Below are positions 20,452 to 32,286 of a stretch of 64,000 bases of DNA, piece by piece. A model generated the notes under the pieces. The model ran no database searches. It was not told the origin of the DNA and worked only from the letters and a program-made list of their open reading frames with translations. A program made the translations under genes and the position numbers. How positions within the stretch are numbered: the first letter of the stretch is position 1; every line of letters begins with the position of its first letter. The stretch spans positions 124,001 to 188,000 of the forward strand of contig BPQB01000065.1 in the NCBI GenBank assembly GCA_019973155.2. Direction: 5' to 3'. The stretch comes from Phanerochaete sordida (Eukaryota > Basidiomycota > Agaricomycetes > Polyporales > Phanerochaetaceae).

Positions 20452-23311
20452 ATGACAGCTGATAGTCACGCCGACGCAGGCACCTCCACAAATCCTAGCA
20501 GACACAGTCCCGGGCCTGAGTTCGACGTGATCGATACTGCTCTTGACCTTATCCCGGTGGCTAGTTTAGGCATCATGCCCAGGGCGCTGTTCACCGTCGT
20601 TGAGAAGATCAAGGCGAGTACGCTTTCCCGCTGGCGAGCTTCTATGAATGACCATAGATAATCGCTGACGTGCTTTAAAGGCAGCCGAGATGTTCGCGAC
20701 AACACAAGATGCGTTCTTTGCCATGATACAACGCCTGGCCGCGGCCATCGCAGAAACCAGGACGTCGGTGCAAGATGTTATCGACCGCTACAAAGACAAA
20801 GACCTTGATCCGGAGACTTTTGCCGAAGCGGCCGACATCATCCAGCGTACGATGGAGATGCGTGAAGCCTTCGATGTTGTAACAGGGTACGAGATATTTG
20901 GAGCTTTCGCGTACAATATCTCATTAGGATATCCTCAGCACAATTACCGAACTCGTGTCGCGCGCGGAAGCACTGAAGCCTCCCACTACACATCGCGCCT
21001 TGCGCTCTGCAAAGCGCATCCTGTACAAAGCACGCAACAGAAATATGGTTGAGAGCATGCGTATAATGCTAGGAGCCGCCATAGACTCATTTCAAGTGCG
21101 CGAGACAAGTGGGCCTACCCAGACTCGACAAACTGATATTTTACAGCTTCATAGCCGAATTGCGGTCTATAAGGCCATCGAAGTCATCGGAGACCTTCTA
21201 CAGAAGGCAGGTAAGTAATCCAGTTGCGGTATTAGCGGATTCGATTCAAACCAGTGCATAGAGTATCGTAGAGTCATTGCGCAGCTGCCTTACGTCGACG
21301 CCGGATATAGAGCAGAGGAAAGCGTCAACAGCGACTTCACGGATGGCACGCTGGATGACCTCTTTAGAGGCCTGCATTTGTGGAGCACAGGCAGCTTCCC
21401 TCGGCGCGATCCAAAACGCGTCTACCTCCTCATCCCTCCCGCTGGCACCGACACATCCGCCGTTTCCCATCGTTTGAGCAAGCACTTAGCGAACGGCGAG
21501 TTTCGTTCTAAATCCTGCACTTCTCTACTTGGCGCATCATTCTTTGTGCGCGGTAAGGGCGAAAAGGCCTCTGCACGCCTTGTGGCCCCGACCGTCGCTC
21601 GCCAATTGGCGGGGTGCCATTCCTCTCTTCTGGCATGTATTGCCAGTGCCGCGCAAGCACGTCGCGCGCAAGGAAACGTCTCGGAAACTGACTACACCTT
21701 GGAGGAGCTTCTGAAGTACTGCACAGCCGACATGCCGTTTCGGAATCCCGATACACGTCTCGTCCTTGTTCTGGACGGTCTCGACGCGCACACAGAGCAA
21801 TTGCTCATGTTCGAGGCGCTCATGCATCTCATCATTCTGGTCAGGAAGCTTCCATGGCTCTACGTCTTTGCAACATCTCGATTGGAGCCCAAAATGATCC
21901 AAGCATTTGCATCGCCAGCCGCTACCGGACATGTCCACTGGCAGGAATTCGGCGACCCATCACGGTCATCCAATAATGCAGGGCTCTATCTACAGAGCAC
22001 ACTTCCTCGTATACATGGTTATGCCAATCTTGTGAAGAGCGACACCTCCCTCCTACCTCGCCTTATATCTCGCGCGGGCGATTCATTGATCTTCGCTCGT
22101 ATTGCTGTGAAATTCCTTGATACCCAGCGCAATAACGCCGAGAAGGCATTGAAAATCATTCTCTCAGAGGAAGAGCCGGCGCAGTCACCCCTGGACTCGC
22201 TATACCTCCAGATTCTGCAATACACATTTCCTCCCAATCAACTAGCTGCTCTACCACAACAGCATGCCCGCCTAGTCTCACTGCTCATCATCGTCGCCCT
22301 TGCAGGACGACCGTTGCCTCCTGCTACCATCGCACACCTCAGCCTTCCTCTGCGAAAGAATATTGCTCTCCATAACACGGAACTGGACAGTGCAGACGTT
22401 GACGAAGTCGCACAAGATCCGTCTGAAACATACAAAGTCATCGAGATGGTTTCGTTACTGCAACCAGTTCTATCATTCGACAATCGTGGAAACGTAATCC
22501 CTGTCCATGCTAGTCTTGTTCAGTTCCTGCTCGACCGCAGCCGCTGCGGCAATAGTCTGTACCATGTGAACAAGGACGAAGGGAACACCAGCTTTGCACA
22601 TGCTTGTCTTGACGCTATCTCCTCTGTCGAGACTGCCACAGGCATCTTGATTGCCCACCGCACTCAAGAGCAGGCTCTGCGCATCTACGGTCATTATGCC
22701 CTCCTTCGGCTCGACGGACATCTCATGGATGCTACATGGACCGACTGGCTGGGCAGCCTTTTGGCAGCAATCGTCGGAGGGATTCAGCTTCCCATCATGG
22801 CCAGGATTATCATAACGGATAGCAACCCAGGCACTATCATTGGATGGCAATATGAAGGCTTGAAATCATTTCACCAAAAGGTAAGTTATAAGATTACCTG
22901 TTGAATATTTGTCCGCTGTGCATTGCACATGCTGACTACTGGCACACATAGAATGATCTTGCTGCAAACATCGGAGATGATTCAGAGCGATCAGCAAAAG
23001 CTCCAATCGCTGAAGAATATGTCAAGTTCATGGCATACTGCTGTTGCGTTATGGACTACATCCGTGAGCATCCCGAGGACGACTGGCCGAAATTCACCGG
23101 AGAGACCGTTCAGATATTCTTTGTGGAGTTTTTGAGGCAGCAAGGCGAGGAAGCACTAGCAGACGCGGCTTCTAAATGGTCGGCGGATCAGCTTCATGTG
23201 GACAGGTACTGGGGTGTGCTGTCCGTGCTCAAAGCAGAAATCGACCAGAGTGACCGGGCAAGGAGTATATGGTACGATTTCTCCGTTAGAGGAGGAAACT
23301 TCTTTGTATAG
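20452..23311 (+). CDS. NLR3: NACHT-like paralogue without mini-exons and with degenerate P-loop
   Basis: Third paralogue, modelled as 6 exons: 20452-20617, 20685-20886, 20939-21095, 21147-21210, 21262-22880, 22952-23311. The frame is continuous for 855 aa. The first intron can instead be read as a GC-AG intron (20614-20680); both versions are 67 nt and in frame. The N-terminal extension MTADSHADAGTSTNPS precedes a helical domain matching the other two (VASLGIMPRALFTVVEKI). Exon 4 is 64 nt as in NLR1 and NLR2, and joins directly to the NACHT exon with no mini-exon. Walker A is PPAGTDTS (255-262) where the others have GRAGMGKS, so the Gly-Lys that binds nucleotide phosphate is gone. Walker B keeps acidic residues (LVLVLDGLDAHTEQ). 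The C-terminal domain is conserved (AEEYVKFMAYCCCVMDYI). The long intact frame argues against a simple pseudogene; it may be a catalytically dead partner. Confidence 0.82.
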
Positions 23312-24046
23312 CTCAATATACATCTATGTCTTGAGGAGAGTGACACGAGCTGTCCTTCCGCAAGCGTATCCTGATCAGCCCGTCTATCTGAGATCTGAGA
23401 GCATATCGCGCATGGCAGAAGACCATAGACCGCGGCTAGGAGGCTCACGTAGCGCGTCGGACGAGGCTACCACTGGATGTAGTTGATCAGGTTTAGATCG
23501 GCGTGCGCGTAGATGCAGTCTACGCGGTATAGCATGAGAAGTATATCGATGGAGCATTCTGATCCCTCGTTTGTTCTGTCAAGGCTGGCTACAGCAACCA
23601 CGATGACGGAACCTTGGCATGCTTGCCACTGAATGAGGTTGACGGAGAAGCAACGCGTCGATATCGATAACTTTAGGTTTTCCGGGATGGAGCCTAGCTA
23701 GAACTCGTTACCTATGAATGGGAGCATCGCGTGCAATGCTAGGGAGATGAATGGTATCGAATGTAACCAGGCTCAGACGGCTCCATGCGCGGCGAGCATA
23801 ACGTCCGTCCTCGCAAAACTACGTCACTTCCAGGTTAGGCTTTTATGCTCGCGCACGGATGCACCTATCCTTACATCGTCCTATTGTACAAAACATATTC
23901 ACGACAAGGAATTCACGGAAAAAGAGGGTGGGTTGAACTATGGTGTACAAATTCCTCTCTGCCAAACGGCGGTGCTCTGAAGCGTAGATCAATGTCATCT
24001 TAGTCACAGCGCGCAAACAAAGGTGCAATCAAACAGTACGGTTCGT
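23312..24046. other. Gap, possible minus-strand remnant
   Basis: The minus strand at about 23490-23575 reads IDILLMLYRVDCIYAHADLN, then INYIQW before a stop. This may be a decayed gene in the same position as the minus-strand remnants after NLR1 and NLR2, though the peptides are not obviously alike. Nothing else is supported. Confidence 0.25.
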
Positions 24047-27000
24047 TCAAGCGCGAGGGCCGCGGCCGTGCTTGTGCCCCACAGCAGCCTGCATGAGCTG
24101 ACGCCACTCGCGCTTCGTCTCCGGGTGGGCCGTGCGCGACGTGAAGTTCGTGAAGCGATGCGTCTCGCGACCCGTAAACTCCTGGGTGTTGAGTCGGTCG
24201 AAGTCGACGTAGACGTCCTGCGCGATGACCATCGAGCCCGTCCCAACGGCGCGCGTCGACCCGATGGCGGACACAAGGCCGGGGCCATGCTCGTCGGCAG
24301 CGTTCGGGTCGGCAAAGACCTCGACGTCGAAGCGCGTGCCGGAGGCGAACCACGCCGTGCTCGCCGCCTCGGCAGGCTGCATCGCGACCTCAGGGCGCGA
24401 GACGCTGAGGAGCATGCCGCGCGCGAGCTCTTCGGCGCTGAGCGAGACGTCGAGCGAGACCTCGGCGGAGAGCTGCGCGTTCGGAGCCTTGACGAGCGCG
24501 TGGTCGACGAAGGTGCGGCCGTTCGCGCCGAAGAGGTAGAAGGGCACGAACGTCGCGGGGTAGTCGTCGTCGCGCCAGCGGGAGTCGAGCGGGCGATCCT
24601 TGATGACGTGGACGTTGGAGACTTGGACGGACTTCACGATCCGAGTGCCGGAAGGATCACTGTGCTCGAAGATTAGTGTCTGGCGTGACCAGGTTGATAG
24701 ACGAAACTGACCTGTGGCCGACCACGGCGCGGAAGGACGCGCCCTCCTTGCAGATGTTAGCCATGGTAGTCTCCTCAGAGGTCAGGAAGACGGTGCCAGA
24801 CTCGGGATCCTGGCCTATGATGGGCACCGCGGCGGAAGTAGACGAGTCGTCGGCGATGTCCGCGCTGAGGATCGCCTGGAAGCGGCCATTGGCGTTGTGG
24901 AAGTAGGGCCTGTAGACGAGGAACGCCTTCGAGGCGGACGCGTTGGCATCGTAGCCCAGGACGACGAAGGACTGCGCCTGCGGGGTGATAGTGTTGCGCT
25001 CAATGACATACTGAAACGAAAAATGAGCTGCGCCCAATATGAAACAAACAAAAGCCGGGCTATACCTGCATCTCTTCCTCCATAACGCCCTGGAAGATAT
25101 CCGCGAGTTCCTGCACGAAGTTACCGGCCGTCTGGAAGGGCGACATGACGACGTTTCGGAGGACGAACAGGTCCTGGTTCGAGTCGGTCTCGAGCTGGAG
25201 TCGCTCCTTGAAGTGCTGAACGCAGACGCCGTACTCTGCGACCTTGAATGTCGTCGCGGAGAGGAACATGGGGATCTCCTTCGGGTCCTTGTTCGGCGTC
25301 GTGATCGAGAGACGCTTGAAGATCGCATTGTTGAGGTAATTCGCCTCCTCGACGTCAGAGTTCGCGACGCCGTTGATGCGGAAGTTGCAGGAAAACGCGT
25401 TAATGTTGAGGTCGGAGCCCAAAGCATAGAGCTCTGCCTTGGCCTCCCTGTCCTGAACGATGGCCTCGTTGGTTTTACCAAGGATGTGCGAGCGAATGAA
25501 CTCTTTCTCCCGTGCAACGCCAGCGGGGTCGGGCTCAGCGCGGAGAGGGTTCAGAGGAACGACGATGAAGGGGTCGCTCTCGACGGACATAGCAGCCCAA
25601 TGAGCGGCGATCTATGAGTGTTTCAGCGTCAGATAATTATCGCGTGATGTCGAAGAAGCTGTCTGCATACCCTGCGGCAAGACCACGACACTTCGCCCAA
25701 CAGCGCACCGTGACCTTCTTTGTGCAGGCCGACAACCTCATGGTGCAAGTAGGTCGCGACAGCAGCGGCACCAGGTTTGCTACGAAGCTGGCGTAAATGA
25801 TGGGCAGTCGAGAAACTCAAGAATGCGTCTTACCTTCCCTCGACGCCATAGACACCGATGCTCTCGCCTGTGTCGGCTTGCTGGAGGTACGGCGCGCTCC
25901 AGGTGACGAGGTAGCGCATGCGCCCATCGCGGTAGCAGAGCCCTCCCGCCGGGTAGGGCACGTAGCCGGCCTTGTGCGGGTCGATCGTGATTGAGTCCGT
26001 GCGCTCGAGAGCGTGGAACTGGCGAATCGTCGACGCGCGCATAGTCGCGCTCGGGACGAAGTCGCGGTTCGGCTCCTGGCGCGGCGCGCCGGGCATGCGG
26101 TAGAGGGGCTTGTCGCGGATCATGGACGCGAAGTAGCCGCCCCAAGCCGCGTCGGCGTGCACGAGGAAGCAGAGCCCGCGCTCAGCAAACTCGTCGCGGA
26201 GGTCGAGGATCTCGTCGAGCGGGTCCACGGAGCCCTCCTCCGTAGAGCCGATGATGCCGACGACGGCGAAGACGGGGATCTGCTGCTCGAGACACTCCTC
26301 GAGGTGCGTGCGCAGGACGGCCGCGTCGACGCGTGCGTTGACGTCGATGTCGACGTCGATCATGTTCTCCGAACCGAGGCCGGCGAGGGCTGTAGCAAAG
26401 GTGGTGAGTCGCTGCAAAAGAAAAATGAATATTTGAAGACCTACCTGCGCCCTTGGGCCAGGAGTAGTGCTTCGTGGCGGAGATGAAGTAGCGGGGCGAA
26501 ACCTTCATGCCCCATTCGAGCTCGACGGCCTGCTTGCCGCGAGTCTGGACGATGTATTTGCCGAGGACAGTGTCGAGGTAGGTAGGAGTAATGCCATACT
26601 CTGACTCAAGGCGCCTCGGAACGTCGAGAATGGCCTTGGGCGTGAGATTCAGGAGCTCCCAAAGGCTCATCTCTGCGAGCACCTTCGACTGGCCCGTGGG
26701 AAGAGGCACCTCAAAGGTGCTGGAGATGTAGTTGAGCTCATTACCAGGCTTCATGGCATCGCGGAGCGAGAGAGGGTAATACTTGAGGTTGCGGGCTGCG
26801 GCGATGTTACGTCACGAGAGGCATTGCAAAGACGTTCAGCACACTCACCGACCCTGGTTTACAGGAACGAAGGCGCAAACGAAAGGACTAATTGAGCACC
26901 AAGGCCTCTAGGATCGCAGGAGATTGGACTCACCAGATGGATTCCAGATTGGCGACGGTGCCGTCACAGGCGATGTGGCCCCAGTAGAGCGGCTGGCCGC

Positions 27001-27541
27001 TGTCGTCCTTCTCGTTGTAGCCGAGCATCTCACACATGTCGTGGCCGACGTCAATCTCGAGGAGGGTCGTGACGGGGCTAGCCTCGAAGGCGACGTTGTT
27101 CGGGTTGTTGAGCACGCCTGCGACCCAGCCGAGCATGCCGGGCATGCCCATCTCGAAGGACATGTGCCCAGCATAGCGCTGCGAGAAGAAGGGGATGGAC
27201 TTGTCGAAGAGCAGTCCGGTGATGAGCTGGTACTTCTCAATGAGGTCGTCCTTGCGGTCCTGGAACGTCTGCGACTCCTTGATACTGGCTGTGATGAACG
27301 GCTGCGCACGTTCAGATGTGAGCATCAACAGCGGGAAACAAGGGAGCTTGAGACGTACGCCATCCTGAGGGTAATACGCGAGACGAGATTGCGTCTGAAG
27401 GTTAACTGTCTCTTCAAAGAGACCCTTGAGAATGTCGGCATTTTCAGCCTGGGGTCCGAGGAACCATGCAGAAACGGCCTCGTGGAGGTTGGCGTTCATG
27501 CAGTCCGCGTAGGCTCTCTTCTGAGGGTGATGATGAGGCAT
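24047..27541 (-). CDS. PLP-dependent (group II type) amino-acid decarboxylase
   Basis: Multi-exon minus-strand gene, roughly 960 aa after removal of about ten short introns. The start MPHHHPQKRAYAD is chosen because a TATA box lies 50 bp upstream; the frame also opens further upstream. It has the pyridoxal-dependent decarboxylase fold: substrate/cofactor region with RYAGHMSFEMGMPGMLG and GHIACDGTVANLES, the PLP-contacting HADAAWGGYFASM, and the Schiff-base lysine in ITIDPHKAGYVPYPAGG. After the catalytic part come KPGAAAVATYLHHEVVGLHK and a long C-terminal domain (MSVESDPFIVVPLNPLRAE..., YRPYFHNANGRFQAIL..., ending HKHGRGPRA). The family decarboxylates amino acids to amines; tyrosine/aromatic substrates are likely for this fungal clade, but substrate cannot be read from sequence. 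A broken duplicate of the C-terminal part is at 48350-49200. Exon ends are approximate except exon 1 (27359-27541). Confidence 0.85.
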
Positions 27542-27589
27542 GGTGTAGACGAGTGCTGTCGATAGCGGACGACGGGCGATATGGCAGCC

Positions 27590-27597
27590 TTTATATG
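27590..27597 (-). promoter_or_regulatory. TATA box of the decarboxylase gene
   Basis: The minus strand reads GGGCATATAAAGGC about 50 bp upstream of the ATG at 27541. It supports that ATG over the in-frame upstream ATG at 27643, which would lie upstream of the box. Confidence 0.55.
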
Positions 27598-27599
27598 CC

Positions 27600-28981
27600 C
27601 TCGCCAGTGAGTATCGTCCCCGCCCATGAGCTGAGAACTTCAACTATGCCCACCTAGTACGATGATCTAGAGCCACCCTGCACCACTAGCTGTTCATGGG
27701 ACACGGTAACGTTAGAAGACTTGCGGAAAGGCCCTTGGCATATTGAGCTTCGTATTGGTCATTATCCTGACAGCGGGCAGGAACAGGTAAGCCCAGAGCC
27801 GGGAGACGTGCAGAAGACGGTACCATCTGCCACTGCGCCAACGTGCCTGTGGGAAGCTGCACCACCTGACACAGACACTTGACCTGCGGCGGTACAGATG
27901 AGCTCCAAAGATTCTACGACGCGCCGTGGAACGCCATCCGGGAACCGTATGAAGATGAGAAGAAGTCGTCTTAGACGCGAACATGAACGTTGGCGATACA
28001 GCCGTCATGTTTGCATGACGCTTAGGAGTGGCTGTTGGTATTTCTTATGCGTGGTAGACTGGCGTCATGCACGTACCAAAGGGGTTCAAGGTCGTAAGCA
28101 GGTAGCGGAAGCTTGGAGTCCATTTAAGGATCAATTGGGACTTACGAGTCATTGCCGTTCCAGTCGAATGTGCGCTATGGCGGATCACATAGCGTAGTCG
28201 TACTACGCGTGCAGATTTCTGGATATACGCACACAAAATCCCATGGTGAGGGACCTTCTCTCACAAGCCGGTGGTGCGACTCACGAGGCAAGACGCCAGA
28301 AGAACTCTTACGTCTAAGGCCTACCAATGGCCTGACGGCGGATATGATCTGAGCAGATATGTACGTGTACTGCCATTTACTGTGCGTCAGCTGAGTCCTA
28401 AATCGAGAGGATTGTCGACGTACCATGCTGCGCCCGATACTACCCTCACGAAGGGGAAGTGCAGCGGCAAAGCGCGCGCCGTATGTTGGACTCAGTCCGA
28501 CGCATCAGCTGACACGCCATGCTTTACAGCAGTGCGCTTGCGGGTTCTGCTTCTGGCTGTGCAGCCAAAGGCTGGCGAAGCCTCGACAGCTCTACGCGCG
28601 CATACGCTGCTCGTCACGGTCGCTGGCAGACGTCAGTCAATCTGGGTTACTACATCAAAGCTTACATCAGCTACTTATCTTTCTCGTGTAAGTAGGTAGC
28701 TTACTTATTAGACGCCTGAATAAGTGGTTGAGTAAGTAGTTGAAGCTTATGGATCTTATTCACAAGTTTACTCCATCACTTACCCGCACCGGCAACTCAC
28801 TTTTCTTCTGCTACACTAGCGCCGTCGCGGTCTTTCCACCTTTCCTGTGGCCGTACGCGAGTTGACTTGTCTTCCAGAGCTTGCATAGAGTGCAGTCTGT
28901 GCGATAACGAGACTCAGTGTGCTATCGTAGAGAACACCTTGTTTTGAGCGAGCGTAGGTCTACACGCCTCGCGTCTTTGCG
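27600..28981. other. Gap between decarboxylase and CLP1
   Basis: About 1.4 kb of divergent intergenic DNA. No gene is supported. It contains a cluster of TAAGTA/TACTTA motifs at 28655-28790. Confidence 0.45.
28655..28790. repeat. Cluster of TAAGTA-type motifs in both orientations
   Basis: Within about 135 bp the strings TACTTA, GTAAGTAGG, GCTTACTTA, AATAAGTGG, GAGTAAGTAG and CACTTAC recur in direct and inverted orientation. A similar cluster sits at 37490-37580. Such clustered short palindromic repeats are typical of subterminal repeats of DNA transposons, but no transposase was found. Confidence 0.35.
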
Positions 28982-30873
28982 ATGACGGAAGCACTTGCCG
29001 CGGGCACCCGCGAGTGGGTGCTCAGCCCAGAGAGTGAGTACAGGTTCGAGCTCGAACAAGGCACCTCACTCGCCATCAAGGTCTGCTTCTGCGCTGTTGG
29101 CTACCGGTGCTGCGCTAACCTCATCAGCGATTCTAGCTTGTGCAGGGTCATGCCGAAATCTTTGGCGCCGAGCTCGTCGACGGGAAGATCTATCTCTTCT
29201 ACGAAGAATGCAAAGCGGCCGTCTTTACCTGGCAAGGATGCACAATACAGATATGTTCTACGCCTGTCCAAGCTTCCGTATCGCCGCGCTCACCCCTTGA
29301 TACGTCACAGGCCAGCCCTCGACGGAATACATCTCGGAGGAAACGCCTATGGCTGCCTATGCGAATCTGCATATTGCCTTCGAGCAGATGCGAATACGGT
29401 CCCTGGATCAGATGAAGGGAAACTATACAGCCGGCGGCACTCCGCCTCACCACGGCGAGAGCACCGAGCCGCCGCGTGTGCTCATCCTCGGCCCAGAAAA
29501 CTCGGGCAAGACGAGCATCGCAAAGCTCCTCGTCAACTACGCCACGCGTGCAGGCCAGGACTGGGCTCCGATGCTCGTGAACGTCGACCCTGGCGAGGTG
29601 CGCCTTTCTCTGTGCTCGCCTTCCGTGCACCGGCTGACGCAGCCCCTAGGGTGGCTGCATGATCGCGGGCACAATTTCTGCGACCCCCGTGTCCGCGCCG
29701 CTGCAAACGTCGACGCCGGCACACACGCTCGGGAACTCGGTGACGTCCGCGCCGGCGCACATGATGTCGAACGCGCTGGTACCTCTGGCATATTGGTACG
29801 GCCACACTGAGACGCGCCGCAACCCACTCCTGCTCGACCGGCTCATCCGCAACCTCGGCGAGAACGTCTGGGACCGGCTTGCTGAGGACCCACAAGGTAC
29901 CTACCATTACGCTTGCATTTACACCTGTAGCTTGACCGAACTGACCCTCTTGCAGCGCGCGCGTCGGGCACGATAGTCGACACCCCGTCGTCCTTCGCGG
30001 CCAGCACAGGCGGCGGAGAGAATCACCGACAGTCGCTCATCAAGGCCTGCGTCGACGCCTTCCGAAGTACGCCCTCTTTTCTGCCTCCGCTGACTTCGTG
30101 TCTGACGTCGCGCCAGTAAACGTCATCCTCGTCGTCGGTCACGAGAAGCTCTACGTCGAAACACAGCGCGCGTACGCCGCGCGCGGGCTCACCGTCGTCA
30201 AGATCCCGAAGTCGGGCGGCGTCGTAGAGCTCGACGCGCTCTTCCGCGCACGCGCGCGCCGGGCGCAGATTCGCTCCTATTTCTACGGCGAGCGCGTCGA
30301 GGCGCCGCGCGGGCTGCCGAGCCTCGGCGCCCCAGGCGCGGGCCCCGCGGCTGCCGCCCAGGCGAACATGCTCGTCGCGGGCGAGCAGCCAGGCGACTTC
30401 TCTCTCGCGCCCGCGAGCCAGGTCGTCGCGTTCGGTGACCTGCAGATCTGGCGGATTGGCGAGGGTATGTCCTCGACCTTGTCTCCACAGAGCCGATGCT
30501 CACGCCCGGCACAGAGACGATGGCGCCGTCGAGCGCGCTGCCGATTGGCGCCACGCGCGTCGTGAGCGAGATGCAGCCGCTAGCGGTGGACCCGGCGCAG
30601 GCGGGCGCGGGGTTGTACAATGCGGTGCTCGCGCTCCTTGCGCCGCCGCACGCGGACGAGAGCGAGCGCTACGACGAGGAAATCCTCGACCTGCACGTCG
30701 TCGGGTTCATAGTAATGTGAGTGCGCGTTGCTCATCGTCGGGTGTGGACGCTGACGATGCTGCGCAGCATGTCGATCGATGTCGCGAACAAGCGCATGAC
30801 GGTGCTCGCGCCGAGCCAGGGCTCGCTCGCGGGGCGCACGGCGATCGTGGGCTCGCTCGAGTGGCAAGACTAG
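28982..30873 (+). CDS. CLP1: Polyribonucleotide 5'-hydroxyl-kinase family protein Clp1 (pre-mRNA cleavage factor)
   Basis: Nuclear subunit of the cleavage/polyadenylation factor that processes mRNA 3' ends. Several short introns; starts MTEALAAGTREWVLSPESEY. The N-terminal beta domain (GHAEIFGAELVDGKIYLF) is followed by EYISEETPMAAYANLH, a family hallmark. The P-loop GPENSGKTS lies in VLILGPENSGKTSIAKLLV, as in the Clp1/Grc3 kinase family. The central part has APAHMMSNALVPLAYWYGHT and SGTIVDTPSSF. The C-terminal domain (YNAVLALLAPP..., LHVVGFIVM, MTVLAPSQGSLAGRTAIVG) ends SLEWQD. The 5' end is 1.4 kb from the divergently transcribed decarboxylase. Length and domain order match the fungal family. 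Confidence 0.92.
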
Positions 30874-31268
30874 CGTGCGCAGTACCTGCAAGGCTCCCTT
30901 CCTCATGTCTGCCCTGTCGCACATTATGACGAATACAATGCATATCTTTCAAGAACATCCTCGCACACCAAGTAGTAGCGGATCGACAGGGTCCGAGGGG
31001 CACCCAGGCCCCGCCTTCCGAGTTATATGCTACACTACGCCGAGCTATCAATGCTGCATGCGGGACTTGGTCAGCACGGCCTGTGCAACCCGCAGCAGCT
31101 ACCTACCGAGTACTGGTCACGTTGGTCGCGGAGGTGCTCGAGATGTGCGGGCAGAAGCACCGTGTGTGCTCTTGGCATGTGGTCGGACCTGAGTCGTACT
31201 TGCGCACGCAAGCTTATAAGGACGAGGTTCGCGACGAAGATTTACAACAAAGACATCAGAGCCTGAAG
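30874..31268. other. Intergenic, with TATA box of the next gene
   Basis: Contains TTATAAGG at about 31213-31220, roughly 50 bp upstream of the ATG at 31269. Nothing else is recognised. Confidence 0.45.
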
Positions 31269-31433
31269 ATGCGTTTCCAAGTCGCCCTCGCCCTTCTCGC
31301 GTCCGCTGCTGCCGTGCTCGCCGCTCCTGATGGCGCGGTCAGCGCGAGCATCACCTCCGCCTCCGCCGTAGGCACAACAACGTGGCCAGAGGCTGGCACG
31401 ACGGCGACCATCCCTACCGCGTGGCCCCAGTGA
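31269..31433 (+). CDS. Small secreted peptide, 54 aa
   Basis: A short single-exon gene. The first ~19 residues are a textbook secretory signal: MRFQVALALLASAAAVLAA, followed by APDG. The remaining ~35 residues are Ala/Ser/Thr-rich (SASITSASAVGTTTWPEAG) and end TAWPQ. There are no cysteines, no CAAX box (so not a mating pheromone precursor) and no GPI-type tail. A TATA box about 50 bp upstream supports it as a real gene. Function is unknown; small secreted proteins of this kind are common in wood-decay and symbiotic basidiomycetes. Confidence 0.55.
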   Translation: MRFQVALALLASAAAVLAAPDGAVSASITSASAVGTTTWPEAGTTATIPTAWPQ

Positions 31434-32286
31434 ACAAAGGTGCGTCTCGACTGTTCGTCGTCGTCCGGATGCTCATGTCGTTCTCCAGTTCTGAATGGGG
31501 CTAGTAGAGGAGTCACAGATGGATGACGGGCTGGCTTATATTGTGCATATATGGGGAGACGTTAGCTGAGCAACTTGAGCTTGGAACATTCAATCGTCGA
31601 AGAATTCTATACCCAACCAGCTGCGGCAATCCTGAGCAAGTCAAGCGTCGTTCGCATTTCGGGCTGCACTCCGAGTGTCAAAGGAACAAGTGCCACGTCA
31701 CTTATACGCACCGTCCAGAACTTCCCAAGTGCAGACCTTCTCGCGCGGGCACACGGAAGTGAAAATGTGTTGGAACACGAAAGTCGCGGTTGAACGCGGT
31801 CGTATCCATTGACAATCCAGCAGCAAGCTGAACGTCTGCAGTACTACAAACATTATGAGCTAACCACCGAAGAGCCCGAAATACCAGATGTGTGTCGTAG
31901 TGTAGATAGTACATGTCCTGAGGTGATCTCGACGACCTCCGTCTCCAGCCAGTCCAGTTCCGTGCGACCCGCGGAGGCGGACCGGCAGAGCGCGGAGCGC
32001 CGCAGTCATGTTGTGCGATGTGGTGAGCGGAGCGAGTGGGTCCACGTGTGGCAGCGTGGGGGTGCGATGCGGGATATGAGGATGTAGGGGAGCGTGTCGT
32101 TAGAGTATTCTAATAGCAACCAATACCAAGTGCAAGTGCGGATAAATTAGGCGGAAGGATGAACTTCCGGTGCGATGAGAGCAGGCAGATGAGAGCGTGC
32201 GAGGTGTTGCGTGACGATGCTAGATGCGCGCAGGTATAATGTGGGGCGCAAGGAGATGGTTGAACAAAGACACCATGACAGCCAGC
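31434..32286. other. Gap, no supported gene
   Basis: About 850 bp between the convergent secreted-peptide and SAM-synthetase genes. It should hold both 3' UTRs. No further coding signal seen. Confidence 0.5.

Noticed and set aside
20452..23311. NLR3 as a dead pseudogene
   Set aside because: All exons join in one open frame of 855 codons despite the lost P-loop; the defect is confined to catalytic residues.
25039..25617. Plus-strand 192-codon open frame
   Set aside because: Mirror frame of the decarboxylase exon on the minus strand.
31269..31433. Mating pheromone precursor
   Set aside because: No C-terminal CAAX box and a secretory signal peptide is present, unlike basidiomycete pheromone precursors.
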